A stretch of 64,000 bases of DNA from Heliocidaris tuberculata (lineage: Eukaryota > Echinodermata > Echinoidea > Camarodonta > Echinometridae): NCBI GenBank assembly GCA_025618425.1, contig CM046850.1, positions 27,160,133-27,224,132 of the forward strand, written 5' to 3'. Position 1 is the stretch's first letter. Each line of letters starts with the position of its first letter. The notes under the pieces were generated by a model. That model did not search any database. It worked only from the letters and a program-made list of their open reading frames with translations, and had not been told where the DNA came from. A program made the translations under genes and the position numbers. Positions 11,436-25,257 of the stretch are shown here, piece by piece.

Positions 11436-11615
11436 GGAATGACAGTTTGATCCAAACATTTCAGATGTTTCTCGGCCGTCAGATTTCGAATATGATGGCA
11501 TTTTAAGAGCAATCCTTTTCATGGGACATTTCCCCTTTGATATTTTTTCCAACCGAACCGACATAAAAAGAATGAGAAAGCTCCCAAATTATTTTTCATC
11601 TTTACCAGAACTTAA
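9921..11615 (+). repeat. Dispersed repeat R1, copy 2 (split by a LINE)
   Basis: The left part 9921-10044 and right part 11320-11615 match R1 copy 1 in order. A retrotransposon fragment separates them. The right part contains an expanded CA run at 11402-11431. Confidence 0.7.
10045..11319 (-). mobile_element. Non-LTR retrotransposon (Jockey-like) 5'-truncated insertion
   Basis: On the minus strand, 11312 down to 10733 translates to SRNIGIINKVKFYFPTR…, LYSTLILPHLNYGIVAWG, and later HHYPTRSARLFHLPRTRT and GSKLWNSLPDPIRN. This is a reverse transcriptase C-terminal region with at least one in-frame stop. The 3' side (10320-10730) is a purine-rich tract with a duplicated segment of about 160 bp (GACAAGATAATACAAGACAG at two places). 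Confidence 0.75.
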
Positions 11616-12176
11616 CCTTCTCTTTCACACCGGCATGTACAGTGTGATTCTACATACATATCCGGGAGTATCGTACTTTTGTGGTTTGATATGCTGTGAT
11701 GGTTCGGGCGCCACCAAAGATAACCACGGTGTCCATATACAGCCATAAATAGCAGTTTCCACCACGTGGGAGGAAGTTCTGTCAGGAATATCAATTCATA
11801 TTCCTAAACGGTATCATTTCCGCCACCTTCTTCCTCAGAATGTTGGCTGGTCTTCAAAATACAACCCACAATGGTGTTGAGGTTCTTGTAGGACTATACA
11901 GTCTAGCCGAGGTTGATCATTCTCTTCTTAATCACTGAACCACAAGCATCGCTTCTGAAGAGCTGTGGTGTTTCAGTCTCTCTCCTTTTTTTTGTTGTTG
12001 TTCACTCTTGTTGACAAGAGAGAAGCCTAAGCAAATAACGCACTCAGAATTATTCAGTTCATTACAGTTCCGTCAGTGGCAACTAAGAGTGAAAAAACGA
12101 TTTTGAGGTTACCGAATTTCAAATTATCTCTTCGTTGAATAAGAACGCCATTAAAGATAGTGTGGCATACTTCGAA

Positions 12177-12279
12177 ATGGTGAGACGAGTTGTATTCCTG
12201 TTGATTAGTATTTGGTCAGCTCTTGGAACTCAGACCTGGGGTTTAGAGATGAAATGCGTGGGGCAACATGATAGCAGTA
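12177..12279 (+). CDS. Ig-TIR receptor exon 1: start codon and signal peptide
   Basis: The ATG opens a classic signal peptide: charged VRR, then a hydrophobic core VVFLLISIWSALG, then a short hydrophilic stretch with one Cys (C27). The exon ends before a strong donor (gtaagt at 12280) in phase 1; the split codon joins exon 2 as Ser35. Read through the donor, the frame soon hits a stop, as expected of an intron. No clear TATA box was seen upstream, so the transcription start is not placed. Confidence 0.8.
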
Positions 12280-12755
12280 GTAAGTAGGTCCTATTAACTG
12301 AGCATTACTTTTGGTATTTGTTTTTGTTTGTTTGTTTGTTTTTTGTAGTTTTTTTTTTTTTTTTTTTTTGGGGGGGGGGTATTTATTATGAAACTTCATT
12401 GACACTCTACACCAATATTTTGTATTACGATGATAAGAATACGTATAAAGAACACTGATGATTATACAAAAAAATATACGCAAACAATTCGTTTAGACAC
12501 TGCTTCAACAATAATATACAAAATATACTGAGCCTGGAATTTGTATCGGTCAATCGTTGATAAATTCTGATCCTGACAATGGCACGATGTACAACTGATT
12601 AAAAAATTTACAATAGTATTGCCTCTAATAAATATTTCAACTGCTACTACTACTACTACTACTACAGTTTCAGCTACTGCTACCACTATTATCACTACTT
12701 ATGCAATACTACCTCTACCAACTGTTGCTACTACCACAGCAGCAGCTGCTGCTAT

Positions 12756-12827
<72 letters not shown>

Positions 12828-12834
12828 TACTACT

Positions 12835-12894
<60 letters not shown>

Positions 12895-15800
12895 TTGGTA
12901 CTACTACGACTACATGTACTATGATAACACTATTGAAAATAATGGTTATAATGATAATAATGATAAGAAGAAGAATGAAATAAATATAAAAATAAAAATA
13001 ATAATGATATTGATATGAGATAACTTTTAATATTATCCCGTCTTTCCCTCTCCCCACCCTTACCATGCTTACTCCTTTCCCCGATGGACTAGCGGTAAAA
13101 AAAAGTTGTATGTTATATCGAGAAACTATTCTCCCGTCCCCACTCCCAACCGCCCCCCCCCACACACACGCGCACACCTATCCCCATTTGGTGAGTTTTG
13201 GAAGGTTGTGGGAATTTCGACAGTCATTCTGGAAAAAACTCATGTCGGGGGAAAACGCTGGATTTGCCAATTAAAATGGAGATCAGAGAATTGATTTTTA
13301 TAATAAATGTATCTTTATTTTTGTGCAATAATTTTTTTATTTGAATTTGAATTTGACATTGAATTTGAATTTGAACTATGCTCCCCATAATTCACAGTGA
13401 ACTTACACCCCCCCTTAGGACAAACCTAGATCTGCCATTTCTTTTTCTTCTCCTTATATCGCCCGACAACATAGTATTAATTATCATCTTTATGCCGATG
13501 ACATACAGTTATATATTTCCTTTGACCCAAGGTCTCCAGGAGCTCATGATAATGTACTTATTAAACGTCAAAGTTGTATTTCAGATATTAGGCAATGGAA
13601 TGGTAGTAAATAAGGTGTAATTAAATGATTCGAAGACCGGATTTTGTTGTTGCCGCCTCAGCCCACAATCTGCGCAATCTTCCAAATGTTTAGTTGAATG
13701 TTGGTGGCACACTCATTAGCGCTTCAGAAACAATAAGGAACCAGGTCGATAATTATGTAAATTATTATCCAGAAATACAGGCATCTTAAATAAACTCAAA
13801 CACGAGTTCCCTCCCAAAATTTTGTTATCCTTGTATACCACTCTAATTTTACCATAATTATCTCAATTACAGAATTCTTGCCTGGGGGAATGGGACCAAA
13901 ATTCAACTTGACAAGATACTCACCATTCAAAAACGGGCTATAAGAAATATTAACAACGCTGGATTTCTCTCTCATACTACCAGTTGTTATGTTCGATAAT
14001 ACCTCCATTTTGCCCAGCACAACAGCCAGAAACCTAGGCGTGATATTTGATCAGAATATGGTTATGAACAAATTTGTTTCATTGAAGTGTAAATCAGCAT
14101 CATTTGCTCTGTGTAAACTTGGAAAGGTTCGTCAGTTTTTAGATTTAAAGACCACTAAGATGCTTGTACAGGCTCTTGTGACTTGTCATTTAGACTACTG
14201 TAATAGTTTGCTGTATAATATGTCAGATTCCCAGCTAAATAAACTCCAAGTAATTCAGAACTCTGCAGCAAGATTGATTACCCGTACTAAGAAACACTCT
14301 CATATAACTCCAGTCTTAAAACAATTACATTGGCTTCCAGTCCAATCACGCATAATTTTTAAAGTACTATTACTGACTTATCAGTGTCTTCATTCAATGG
14401 CTCCAAAATATCTCAATGAATCTTTGGTAAAGTATGTACCCTCTCGCAATCTCAGATCGGCTCAGAAAGATCTTTTACATTGTCCTGTTATTCAGACCAA
14501 GTTTTATGGTGAGCGATCATTTGCTCATGCTGCCCCTTCACTTTGGAATACTATTCCATCCCATTTGAAGGATTCATCCACAATATCTCAGTTTAAAACC
14601 GTCTTGAAAACGTATCTGTTCAAAAAGCATTTTGAATGAGCTATATTGTGCATTTTATAGCATCTGTCTCTATTCTTGTTCTTCCCTTTCTTAAAGCGCA
14701 TAGAGACGCAATGGCAGTGATATGCGCTATAAAAGCATTGTTGTATTATTATTATTATTACTAGCCAATTGTTTTTTAAGAATAAGCTCTTACGAATCTC
14801 AGATATTTATGTGCACAACTTAGGGATATTCATGTATCAGTTATATATAAATGAATTACCTGCGATCGTTTCTGTACTGTTTGTAAAAAACAACGCTATC
14901 GACCCATACCCCACACGTCAAAGTAACTCTTTCAGTTTGCCACGAACTCGAACAATATTTGCAAAGAAAACTGTTACATTTTCAGGTCCAAAGTATTGGA
15001 ATGAACTCCCAACTGAAATTAATGAATCCACCTCATTGTTTATATTTAAACGGAAATTGAAACTTCTTCTCCTAAATGGTTATGCCATACAGGCAGAAGC
15101 CGACATGTAGTGCTGTCAAAACAATCTTTTTAATAATTGAGAAAAATGCTAAAAATAATGTCGGCACTTCGGTATATGCTTCAGAAATTGCCACGCGTAC
15201 AGAAAATGTTTATTTATCATAAAAATGTGAATTGTTATATTATTGCTGTAATGAAAGTGACAAAGCCATTTAATACTATTTCATTGAATGCGATTTTGAT
15301 TACTGCGACACAATAAATTTATTTATATACTCATATTGCTGTATCATGCATTGCTCGTTTCATAGGCGCCGGAAGCGGGGGGGGGGGGGCAGGGGGGGCA
15401 GTCGCCCCCCAAACGAAAAAGTGGGGGGCAAAATGCATTTTCGCCCCCCCAAAAAGCCCCCCCCCAAAAAAAAAAAAAAAAAAAAAAGGGAGAGGAAGAA
15501 GAAGAAGAAGAAAAAGAAGAAGAGTTGGAATGAAAATACTGTATATAACTTAGAAAAGTGGTTATTTTTCGCTCGCTCGCAAAATAAAAGATTATATGTG
15601 TGATTTACGCCAGTGCTCGTAACCAGCTCTGTTGCTTCGCTATCTCGCTTTCGAGTTTCTTCGAAAATTTTTACGCGTCTTGTCCCCCCCCCAAAAAAAA
15701 AAAAATTCTGCGTACACCTCTGGTCACCTCCGAAAATTTTTGACATGAGCCCCCTCCTCCTCCAAAATAGTGAGCCCCCTGGGTTGTTTGCCCCCCCCCC

Positions 15801-17128
15801 CCCCCCCTAATCCAGAATTGCTTCCGGCGCGCCTGGCTCGTTTCCACTATTTTTAAAGACTATTATAAATCTTATTACTCTTTGGAGTCTATAACTCACA
15901 AGCGTAGCTTTCTCCTTAGGCTCCTCAATATTTCACGTTTATTCTAGCCCAGTCTTCTTAATTAATAATGCATGATTTATAGATATATAGAAATGAGGTA
16001 CTCACCTTCTTTTATTTTCTCTGACAATATATTTCATGTTTGTTTGTACTATTTATCTTGTTTGTACCAATTCTGTGAAAGCACTGTAAATGTAAAATAT
16101 GAAACAATAAACTGAAACTGAAACTGAAACTGAATGTCTCACCATATTTATCACATTTGTCGTTAGGTTACGTTTCATTTAGGAAGTATTGCTAGAATTA
16201 GAAGTTCATTGATCTACCTGTCATAATGATGTGCGTTCTTTAGTTCTATCCCGTATCGATTCGGTTAGTCGTACAGTTACGTTTTATTTAAGAAGTATTG
16301 CTATAATATAGAATTAGGATTACAATTAAAATTAGCTTCTCTCTACCATTCCCTCGACTAAATCGATTAAATCGTGTGCAACGACTGCAAAATTGGGTTG
16401 CTCGATTGGTGCTTCAAGTTTCTAGGGACCACCCATCCCAGCCACTCTTGAACTCATTACATTGGCTTCCTTTGAACATGTCATGCATGTTGCAATAGCG
16501 GATGATATTTAAATTACTCTTGTTTGTCTATAAATACCATTCTTAAAAATTAAGCTCCGAAACATTTGGATACTTGTTTGAATTGGTATACATGTACCAG
16601 GAGATTGAGGTCATCCAGTGATTCTCTCCGTCTCACATATCCAGTTACTCGCACCTTGGCCGGTGATAGGACATTTACCCTATCTGCTTCGAAATACTAG
16701 TGACAATGCTTTCCAGGTTTGTGCTCCTAGACTCTCTAACAAGCTTCCAAGATTCATTCGTCTGTCCCCTTCGTTGGAGGTTTTTAAGAAACATCTCAAA
16801 ACTCTACTTTTCAAACAGTATTCGGATCAGCAATGATGTCGTTCTTTCACTGCCTTTTTAATTGTTCTATTTTTTATTTTTTGTTATTGATGTAAAGCGC
16901 TGTGAAACAACTTATAGTTTGTAAGAGCGCTATAGAAATGTAATTATTGTATTGCATTGCATTTACTACTAACAGTTAGACAGTCTTCATCAGTCAATGC
17001 CTTCAGAAAGGCCTTGAAAACCCATCTCTTTACTCTTTAGCAGTTTGTAATTGTTTTGTAATTTTCTTCAAAAGCACATCACAATGGTATGGTGTGTACG
17101 AGTAGTTCTGTGGCGCTGTCTTTCTCTT

Positions 17129-17173
<45 letters not shown>

Positions 17174-18043
17174 CGGCAATCCAAATGATTTGGGGGGATT
17201 CCCAATAGAGAAATACATTGCTTTCCACCTGCTTCTATACCCGCTTCCTTATATTATATGACCATGATGACTATGCTAGCGAACTACCCAGTGGCGTAGC
17301 TAGGATTTTTTTACAAGGGAGGAAAATTCTGCTTGAAGGGAGACCCGGGGATTTTTCCCCCAGCCCCCAAATTGTCGCTCAGTGGGGGGAGGGGTGGTTA
17401 TCACATGTTTCCCTCCATAATTCTCTGACAAGCAACAAAACAAAAACAAAACAAAAATAAAAAATTCTATAAATGAAAAAAAAAAAAGGAAAAGTTGTCG
17501 GGGGGGGGGGTACTCTTTTTCCCCCCCAGCCCCCCAAAAAGTCGCTCAGTGGGGGAAGGGGTGGTTATCACATGTTTCCCTCCATAATTCTCTGACAAGC
17601 AACAACAACAAAAAAAATTCTATAAAAAAAAAAAAACGAGGAAAAGTTCTCTCCCCCCCCCCCCCTCAGCTACGCTAGTGGAACTACCCTTATGATACTC
17701 TGTTCATATTGTTTGTATACTTGTGGAAAGATGTGAAGAGAATGATTTGAACAGGAATATAATATGTTAATTTTGATTGGATTGAATATTGCCCAGTGTT
17801 TTATGATTCGACCTTTGGGCATTAAAATGTCCAGCAATATATTGGTAGGGTACAAGTTGGTTGTATGGCACAGTGCTCCGGTGACAGTTTCTTCTCCATC
17901 AGTCAACTACACTACTCCGAATTCTTAACAATCCCCTGAACAATTCCCTGAAACTAAATTTGACCCTAACCCTAACCTAAAACCTAATTGCAACCATAAC
18001 CTCTTATGTTTTTGATGAAATAAAGCCAATAGCAGACAGTATG

Positions 18044-18075
<32 letters not shown>

Positions 18076-21000
18076 CGTGGGGCAGTTTTCAACCAATATA
18101 TTTGTTTAAATTCTATTAACTTATTATTGGTGTTGCTATCTAGTGGATAAGTCACCGTGACTGCAGATCACAAGGTACTGTTTTCGATTCCCTGCCACGG
18201 CACTAACGCGTCCTTTGGAAAGACATTAATCTACATTTGCAACACTTAACCCAGGTGCAGTAAGTGGATACCTGGTGGGATCTCCTTCTTGAATGCACTG
18301 AGCTACCTGTTGTCGTGCTAAACCCGGGGTAATAATATGCAGGGCTCTCCGACAGGGAGGACAGTATACCGACGAGGTACCCTGTGTAAACAAATCGTAT
18401 TATTATCATTTTATTAGATTTAAATGAAGTTTTTTCATTTACACTATATACTTCCCAGGTGAGCTCGGAGATCCCTCCTTCACTCAAGATACCGCAAACA
18501 TAGTGTATACAACAGAATGCCATTACAGAGAGCTTCAGTGTAGGAGCATCAATTTCTGCAACATCAAGTGGTTCTTCAATGGCGTCCCTTACGACTCCTG
18601 GAATTTAAGTCGAAATTCCGACACAAATTACTTCTTAGAGGAGCGCAACCAGACGCTCAAGTTCACTTCGGCAGACATTAATGCTGAAGGGAACTTCACC
18701 TGCGTGGTGTCAAACGGAGTGAAGACTGTTAGTCGAACCATCGCCCAACGGATTTTAAGTAAGCAAGGGGGCATGTTAAATCTTACCAGCATGCTAAAGA
18801 TTTAATCTTTTGAATTTGATTTATCAGTCAGATTTCTTTTTTTTCCCTTTCTTTTTTTAAATAGTGGATTATGCATTATTAATTCATTTTTTAGTAGAGG
18901 TGTTGTGGTCTAGTGGATAAGTTTCCGTACTGTGAACACCAAGGTACGGGGTTCGAATCCCTGGAGCAGCACTAGTTTCGTTAGGCAAGACATTAATCTA
19001 CATTTGCCATACTTGACCAAGGTGAGGTAAAAGGGTACCTGGCAGGAAAGTCAAGGAGTGTCAAGCCTGACAGACATGTGCGCTATACAAGAACACACTA
19101 AAAATTTTTTCAAGGGCCCAATCCAGCAGAAAATTTCACAAATTATTACATTTTTATGACCAGGTACTTAAACCTGGATCCGATGTAATTTACATTTGGC
19201 AGATTTCAGTGCTTCACTATAATTTTCTGGATAACTATTTGTTTTCATTAATTTTGTATATTTATATAATAATGACTGGCCTTGAGGGGGATACGACATA
19301 TCATATTCAGTGAACTAGGTTAATATTGCCCGAGTCTAAGGCGAGGGAAATATGGATCTAGTGAGTAGGAGCCAGTCAATATTGTTGTTATTATCCAGAT
19401 CAGACATCTAGAGCAAACAAGCCGTGACATTATCATAAAATGGATTCCAAAATCATTATCTAATCCCTTTTTGTCAAAATTCGCAAATGCAAGTTTCCCA
19501 CTGCACTGAGCCAGCAACTGCGCGCAATTTTCAACAAACTGCGCTCTGTAACATGCGGGCTGCAAAAATGACCGGTACTCATAATTATAAGTTATTCCGA
19601 ATGGGTGATTAAAAATATGAATATCAATGACCTTGTATTATGATGTTCTCGTACCACCAGAATTAAAGGGAGCCACCGCTCGATATCCATGTACGTTCAA
19701 TTTCATTCGCTTGCCCCTATTGCAAGGCCGTGCATTACAACAGTCTTGGAGCAGCGAACAAAATTGCCGTCGAGGGTGGGGTAGTTTGTCAGTTGGGTTG
19801 TTCAGTTCGTCTTTCTTCGGTCGAATGCGTATCACTGCAATGGCGTGCTCGTTTACCGAAGATGTGCGGAGATTCCTGAATATTACCCGAGCCGGGCCAA
19901 GCTCCAAAACACCACGATTGGCGACTTTTCGGTCCCTTTAAGGCAAACTTATTCAAATTACAAATAATTATCATGATTATGATTATATTACTGCACATAG
20001 GTTTAGACAGAATTTTCACATTTTCCACCCCCCTCTCTCTCTCTTTTGATTCTATTTCTGAATCCCCTTCTAACCACCCATTTTTCTTTCTTTCACTCAC
20101 ACACACACACACCCACACACACACACACCCACACACACACACACACCCACAAACATATCTATATACACTCTTTTCCTCCCACTTGCTATATCCTATCCTC
20201 TTTTTATGTCTATCTCTGTTTATCCATTTTTCTCCCTCCGCCCTCCCCCCTCTCTCTCTATCTCTCTCTACCAAATTTCCGTCTCTATGTCTCCCTTTCT
20301 TTCTCTTTTTCCCGATTCCCTCATCTCCCCATTTCCCCCTCTCTCTCTCCCTCTCTTTCTATCCTCATATGCACTATCTCTGTCTCTCTGTGTGTCACCC
20401 TTTTTCTCTCTCTGTGATTCTCTCTTTCTTTCTGTGTCTAAGACTCTCTCCCTTCTCTCCCCCTCTATATCTCTATGTCTCTGTCTATGTCTCTTTGCTT
20501 CCCTCCCCATCCCCCCCCCCCCCCTCTCTATCTCTCTCTGCAGAGCCTATATGGCTCAACAAACCCATCCCTTATGAATCGACCAGCTCTGTCTGCAAGA
20601 ATCAGACTGCTGTTCTCGGCGGCAACGCCTCCTTCTTCTGCCAGTTCAAGTACGGGAGAGCTGGTATATTCTTCCAGCACAGCTGGAGGAAACTGAACAA
20701 AACATACGGAGGGTACCAAATGGTCGACTTCTACGACATACCCGGCACCCAGTTCTCGCAAGGGAAAAGCATCGTAGTAGGCGAAAGTTTCACCCAATCT
20801 AAGATCTGTCAACAGTAAGCAAGACTTTCCGTTTTCATACCTGAACCCGTCTTATAAAGAGTTGCGATTGATCCGAAATCAATCGCAAATTTACAGTCTC
20901 CTATCTATAAGTACAGAGTTGCGATTCATATCAATATCAAAGTAAATTGCAATCAATATGAACTCTTTATAAGACGGGCCCAGATGTTATTGGGGTGATA

Positions 21001-24000
21001 TGCTGATGTATGAAGTTAACCAGAAAACCAGAAAGAAGAGTCAGAAATGTTTCTTCTGTCATGCCCTATAGCATGTATAGTCTGAAGGAAAAATTTAAGT
21101 CTTAGCCATAGAGATCCTATAATAGACTATGGTCTTAACAAATCTTAAAAATAGGCACAGCATTGGATTCCGCAAAATGAGACTGGTAAAAGATTTGATA
21201 ATGCTTTATTTTGTTAATTCGTTGTAAATGTACACTGCAAAAAACCCGAGTGTTAATTCGACACCATCTCGGTATCTATATTGGGCTACACCAGATATGT
21301 GCTAAAACAACACCAGTTTCGAATCAAACTGGCGTTGTTTTTACACTAACTGATGTTGTTTTAACACTTATCTGGTGTAGACCAATATCAAACTGGTGTT
21401 GTTTTAACACTTATCTGGTGTAGCCCAATATTGATACCAAGATGGTGTTAAATTAACACCCTGGTTTTTGTAGTTTAGGGCCTTCATCTCATGTAGTCAC
21501 ATTCAATACCAATTTAGGCCTGCTTCAATGATGATAAACAATGATTTGACCACCTTCAGAACTTCTGCCATGTAATCCATAATAACCAGTTCGCTACAAC
21601 TCTGGAAGACTGCTTGTTGGTTAACCTGCTCAGTACTTAGTTGATTTCGGTCCCGTCCTGTAAGGTGGTCTCATTGAGGCATGTACATCATCCGCGTACG
21701 CGAAAACGGATAAAAAGGGTACTTTTTCAGCATTAGGCGCGTAGCTCGGGTTACGCGTTTAGGGTATCAAAAACACAAACATCAAGAAAAAGGGTATTAA
21801 ATTCAAAGGTGATAAGAAGAAGATCCGTGGAAAAGGGGGGAGGGGGAGGGTAATATAGTTTGGTAATGTGTTCCAGATTAGGTTAAATTAGGGTGTAAAA
21901 ATCTGCATTATACTTCAAGTTCATCTCCTAATGAAAACTGTAATCACCGACTTATTAGATTACGTTCATGCACAAACTAAAATGTCTTTTTAAAAATTCA
22001 TGATATTGGGTAATTCATTTCAAGAGACGTTTCTTGCAATGCAGGAAACAAAACAAAAAGCAACTGCAATGCAGTTTCCTGCAATGCTCTACATGGCTAA
22101 AGATATGGTATAGGATGTAAAATAACACGCAAGATATAAAATCGCCGTTAATGGTATAAAAATCAGAGATGTTAGACGGGTTTCCCTGTTTAGGGTGTCA
22201 AAACTACTCTTACTGCAATCCCCGTTTAGGGTGCTTTTCTGAAAGTCATTTACACGGATGATGTACAGGTCTTAATGAGACATGCCCCCCCCCCCGGACT
22301 TTGTTCTGTACGTTAGAGGTTCAATGTCGTTATACTATATTCAAAATATAGGCTTTAAATATCATTTCTATAAAGAGATATTGCAATTTTAATCACACTA
22401 TCTATAGTGTACGCGCACGCCAAGTTAAGGGCTCACGCGGAACCATAGCGCCGGACCAAACTCGGTTCCGCGCGAGCATTTTCATGTTATTCTTTATTTC
22501 CTTCATACTCCTTAACTGTTGACCTATAGAATGCCAGATAAAGTTCTTTGATGTTGATTTTATACTCTCTAGCTGTACACAATTTATTTTTTTCAGGTGA
22601 TTGGTACACTTTAAGCTACGCATCATTTTTCTTTTGTATCCGTTTCGCACGGATACAATTCATCCAAACATAATTTCATACGTTGAAATCAATCTTCAAA
22701 AAGCCTGTGATGTACTGCAAGGTAATTATATATAGCATTTACATATGGCAAACTCTCTTTACCCAGGGAGCCTCCCAAGATCTTGTCTACATGGCTGAAT
22801 ATCACTAATGTGACTGAAGAGGCGTTGGGGAAGTATCAGGTCATTTGTAAGATCTCCCAGTTCTTCAGGCCAATCATCCTCACACTATCACTGAAAGGTA
22901 AGACGATCTCTAGATTTCACTCGGTTAAAGCCACCACACGTTTTGATTTCGCCTTGACTACGACCTGTCTACGGCTCGACTACCTTTTGATTGCGATCGA
23001 CTACGACTGGGTTTCGAAAGAAATTGAAATAATATTAGATGTGGAATTTCACTAAAAGAAAACTTCTTCCCGATTGACCTCCCGATTGTCATCTGAAAAG
23101 TAATTTTACAGCTGCAGGGTGTTGTAAGAATTCCAGTCAGAGAAAAGGCACGATCGGCTGCGAATCGTAGTGACGTCATACCAGTCGCATTTCTCGTCAC
23201 CGATTTGTAACCGAATTCACTTTGGTTTTCTCTCCGACTGGAAGGCTAAAAATTCCATGCAATTTTCGGTTCATATTACCATTCAGGCCAGTCATCTTTA
23301 AAAGTGTCTATTCAATCCTATTGCTCTTCATTTCATGATCCAGTCTCTGTCGGGTCGTTTGGTGTTCGTAAGCCTCTATTTCCAAATCATGTAAATCTCG
23401 GGAAAGACGCAAAGAGGAAAATAACTAGTTTTGTCTGTGATTCTAAAATAAGAATCAAACATTTATCTGAATACAATTTTTCATATTATTTTGCTTAAAA
23501 GTGTCCAAAGAGGTAGATACTAATTCTACATCCTAAAATTTTGGTTCTGCCTCTATAGAATAAAATTTTGATTTTGAATGATTTTGTCATAATTATGTGT
23601 ATTTTTACGATACTGGAGAGATTTTGGCTTAGAAAATTGAAATGGTGATATTTCCACTGTCTCTTTAACTCTTTGAGTGCGAGCCCGCGCACAGCGATTG
23701 TTCTCCCTGTGACGGAGCGATTTCGGCTACATTGCCAGTAATGGGAAATTTGGCGGTGCTTTCTACTTTAATTGCTCATTGCACCTCACTCGGTCATTTC
23801 CGTCATTTTTAGTAAATGCAAACATGAAAGGTCAGACTTTTCTCTTTCTAAAAATATAAGTTTTGTTTATCGAAACAAAAAATAAGGTTTGTTATTTTAG
23901 AGGGGAAAAGCCGTCTTATTTTGTTGAAGCTTCACTTCCTTCCTTCTCAATACACTTACAATACAAATTGCATAAGCGCCGTCGCACGCGCGGTTCGATC

Positions 24001-25225
24001 GATACCCCATTCATTGGCCCCATTGTCGTCTGCTAATGCTCGGCATATTATCACCCAAGTCATAGGCCCTACATTTCACATGAGTTTCCACCGCATTCTG
24101 ACCAACATTGTGACATGATCACTCAAATGCTTTTTTTTTTAAATATGCAAACAGGTATAGGCCCATTCAGGGAATTGAATTTTCAGATGAACATTATGTT
24201 ACTCAGTAAGATAAAAATGATCCTATTCACTTTCGACTTCATTTCTCATAATTTGTCGTAATTATTTGCTTTAGTTTTTGTCTCCCGCTTCATTCGTTTA
24301 TTTTTCTCTATCTATCCATCTCTATTTCAACATTATTTTCCAATGTAGTTGCTGTATCAATAAAAAAATAATAATTAAAATTGTGTACGCATATTTGATT
24401 TTTTGTTGTTTTTTGTTGTTGTTTTTTTTGTAATGGGAAAGAGCTAAATGAATGACAGTGATTGGAACAAAATAATACTTTGTCACATCTCAATGCCGCT
24501 CTCTCTCTCTTTGAATTCGTCAGGAAGTTCGTGCAATTAGAACTTTGTTTCAGTGCGTTTCATTTCCGCATTGCATGCAATTTTTCTTTTGAAGGGGTGT
24601 GGCTAATAAGGACTTATTCGCCGTATCTAAGAGTTTGATCAATTTGAAAAGAAAGAGAACAGCAGAAAAAGAGCATGATATTGAGAGTATAGTAATTCAC
24701 TGTATGTTACGAGATAATGAGGAAAGAAGTAAAAACCGAAACACAACAGTTGTGGTTGATATTGACGAGAATCATAAACAAACTAAAGCGATGAAAAAAA
24801 AATGTGTTTAAAAAAAAATCCCGATATTATAGCAACCAATGGTAATGGCTACATCTCAATGCCGCTCTCTCTCTCTCTGAATTCGTCAGGAAGTTCGTGC
24901 AATTAGAACTTTGTTTCAGTGCGTTTCATTTCCGCATTGTATGCAATTTTTCTTTTGAAGGGGTGTGGCTAATAAGGACTTATTCGCCGTATCTAAGAGT
25001 TTGATCAATTTGAAAATAAAGAGAACAGCAGAAAAAGAGCATGATATTGAGAGTATAGTAATTCACTGTATGTTACGAGATAATGAGGAAAGAAGCAAAA
25101 ACCGAAATACAACAGTTGTGGTTGATATTGACGAGCATCATAAACAAACTAAAGCGATAAAAAAAAATGTTTAAAAAAATCCCGATAGTATAGCAACCGA
25201 TGGTAATGGCTACATCTCAATGCCG

Positions 25226-25257
<32 letters not shown>

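Larger units (their letters stand above)
13746..16133 (+). mobile_element. Jockey-like LINE fragment carrying two nested insertions
   Basis: The host element reads SRNTGILNKLKHEFPPKILL at 13750-13840, resumes at 14765 with LLRISDIYVHNLGIFMYQLY…, and continues to SFSLPRTRTIF and GPKYWNELPTEIN near 14940-15030. Its 3' UTR ends in (ACTGAA)n at 16111-16133. It is split by a second LINE (13989-14760) and an hAT-like element (15361-15835), so both are younger. Confidence 0.7.

Noticed and set aside
12619..13018. Poly-Thr, poly-Leu and poly-Tyr frames
   Set aside because: Direct translations of the (CTA)n microsatellite.
13989..14639. A 216-codon frame as a host gene
   Set aside because: Its motifs are those of a CR1/L2 reverse transcriptase C-terminus, and it ends in an (ATT)n tail inside another LINE.
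18892..18972. A functional tRNA gene
   Set aside because: A and B boxes are good but the anticodon arm does not fold normally and the sequence continues into a body shared with two other loci, so it is a SINE.
19973..20543. A 281-codon frame that would extend receptor exon 3 upstream
   Set aside because: The upstream part is a pyrimidine microsatellite tract and a clean acceptor lies at 20543; phase with exon 2 fits only the short exon.
24599..25174. Two 69-70 codon frames as tandem genes
   Set aside because: They are the same frame in satellite units, begin at GTG rather than ATG, and are broken in the third unit.
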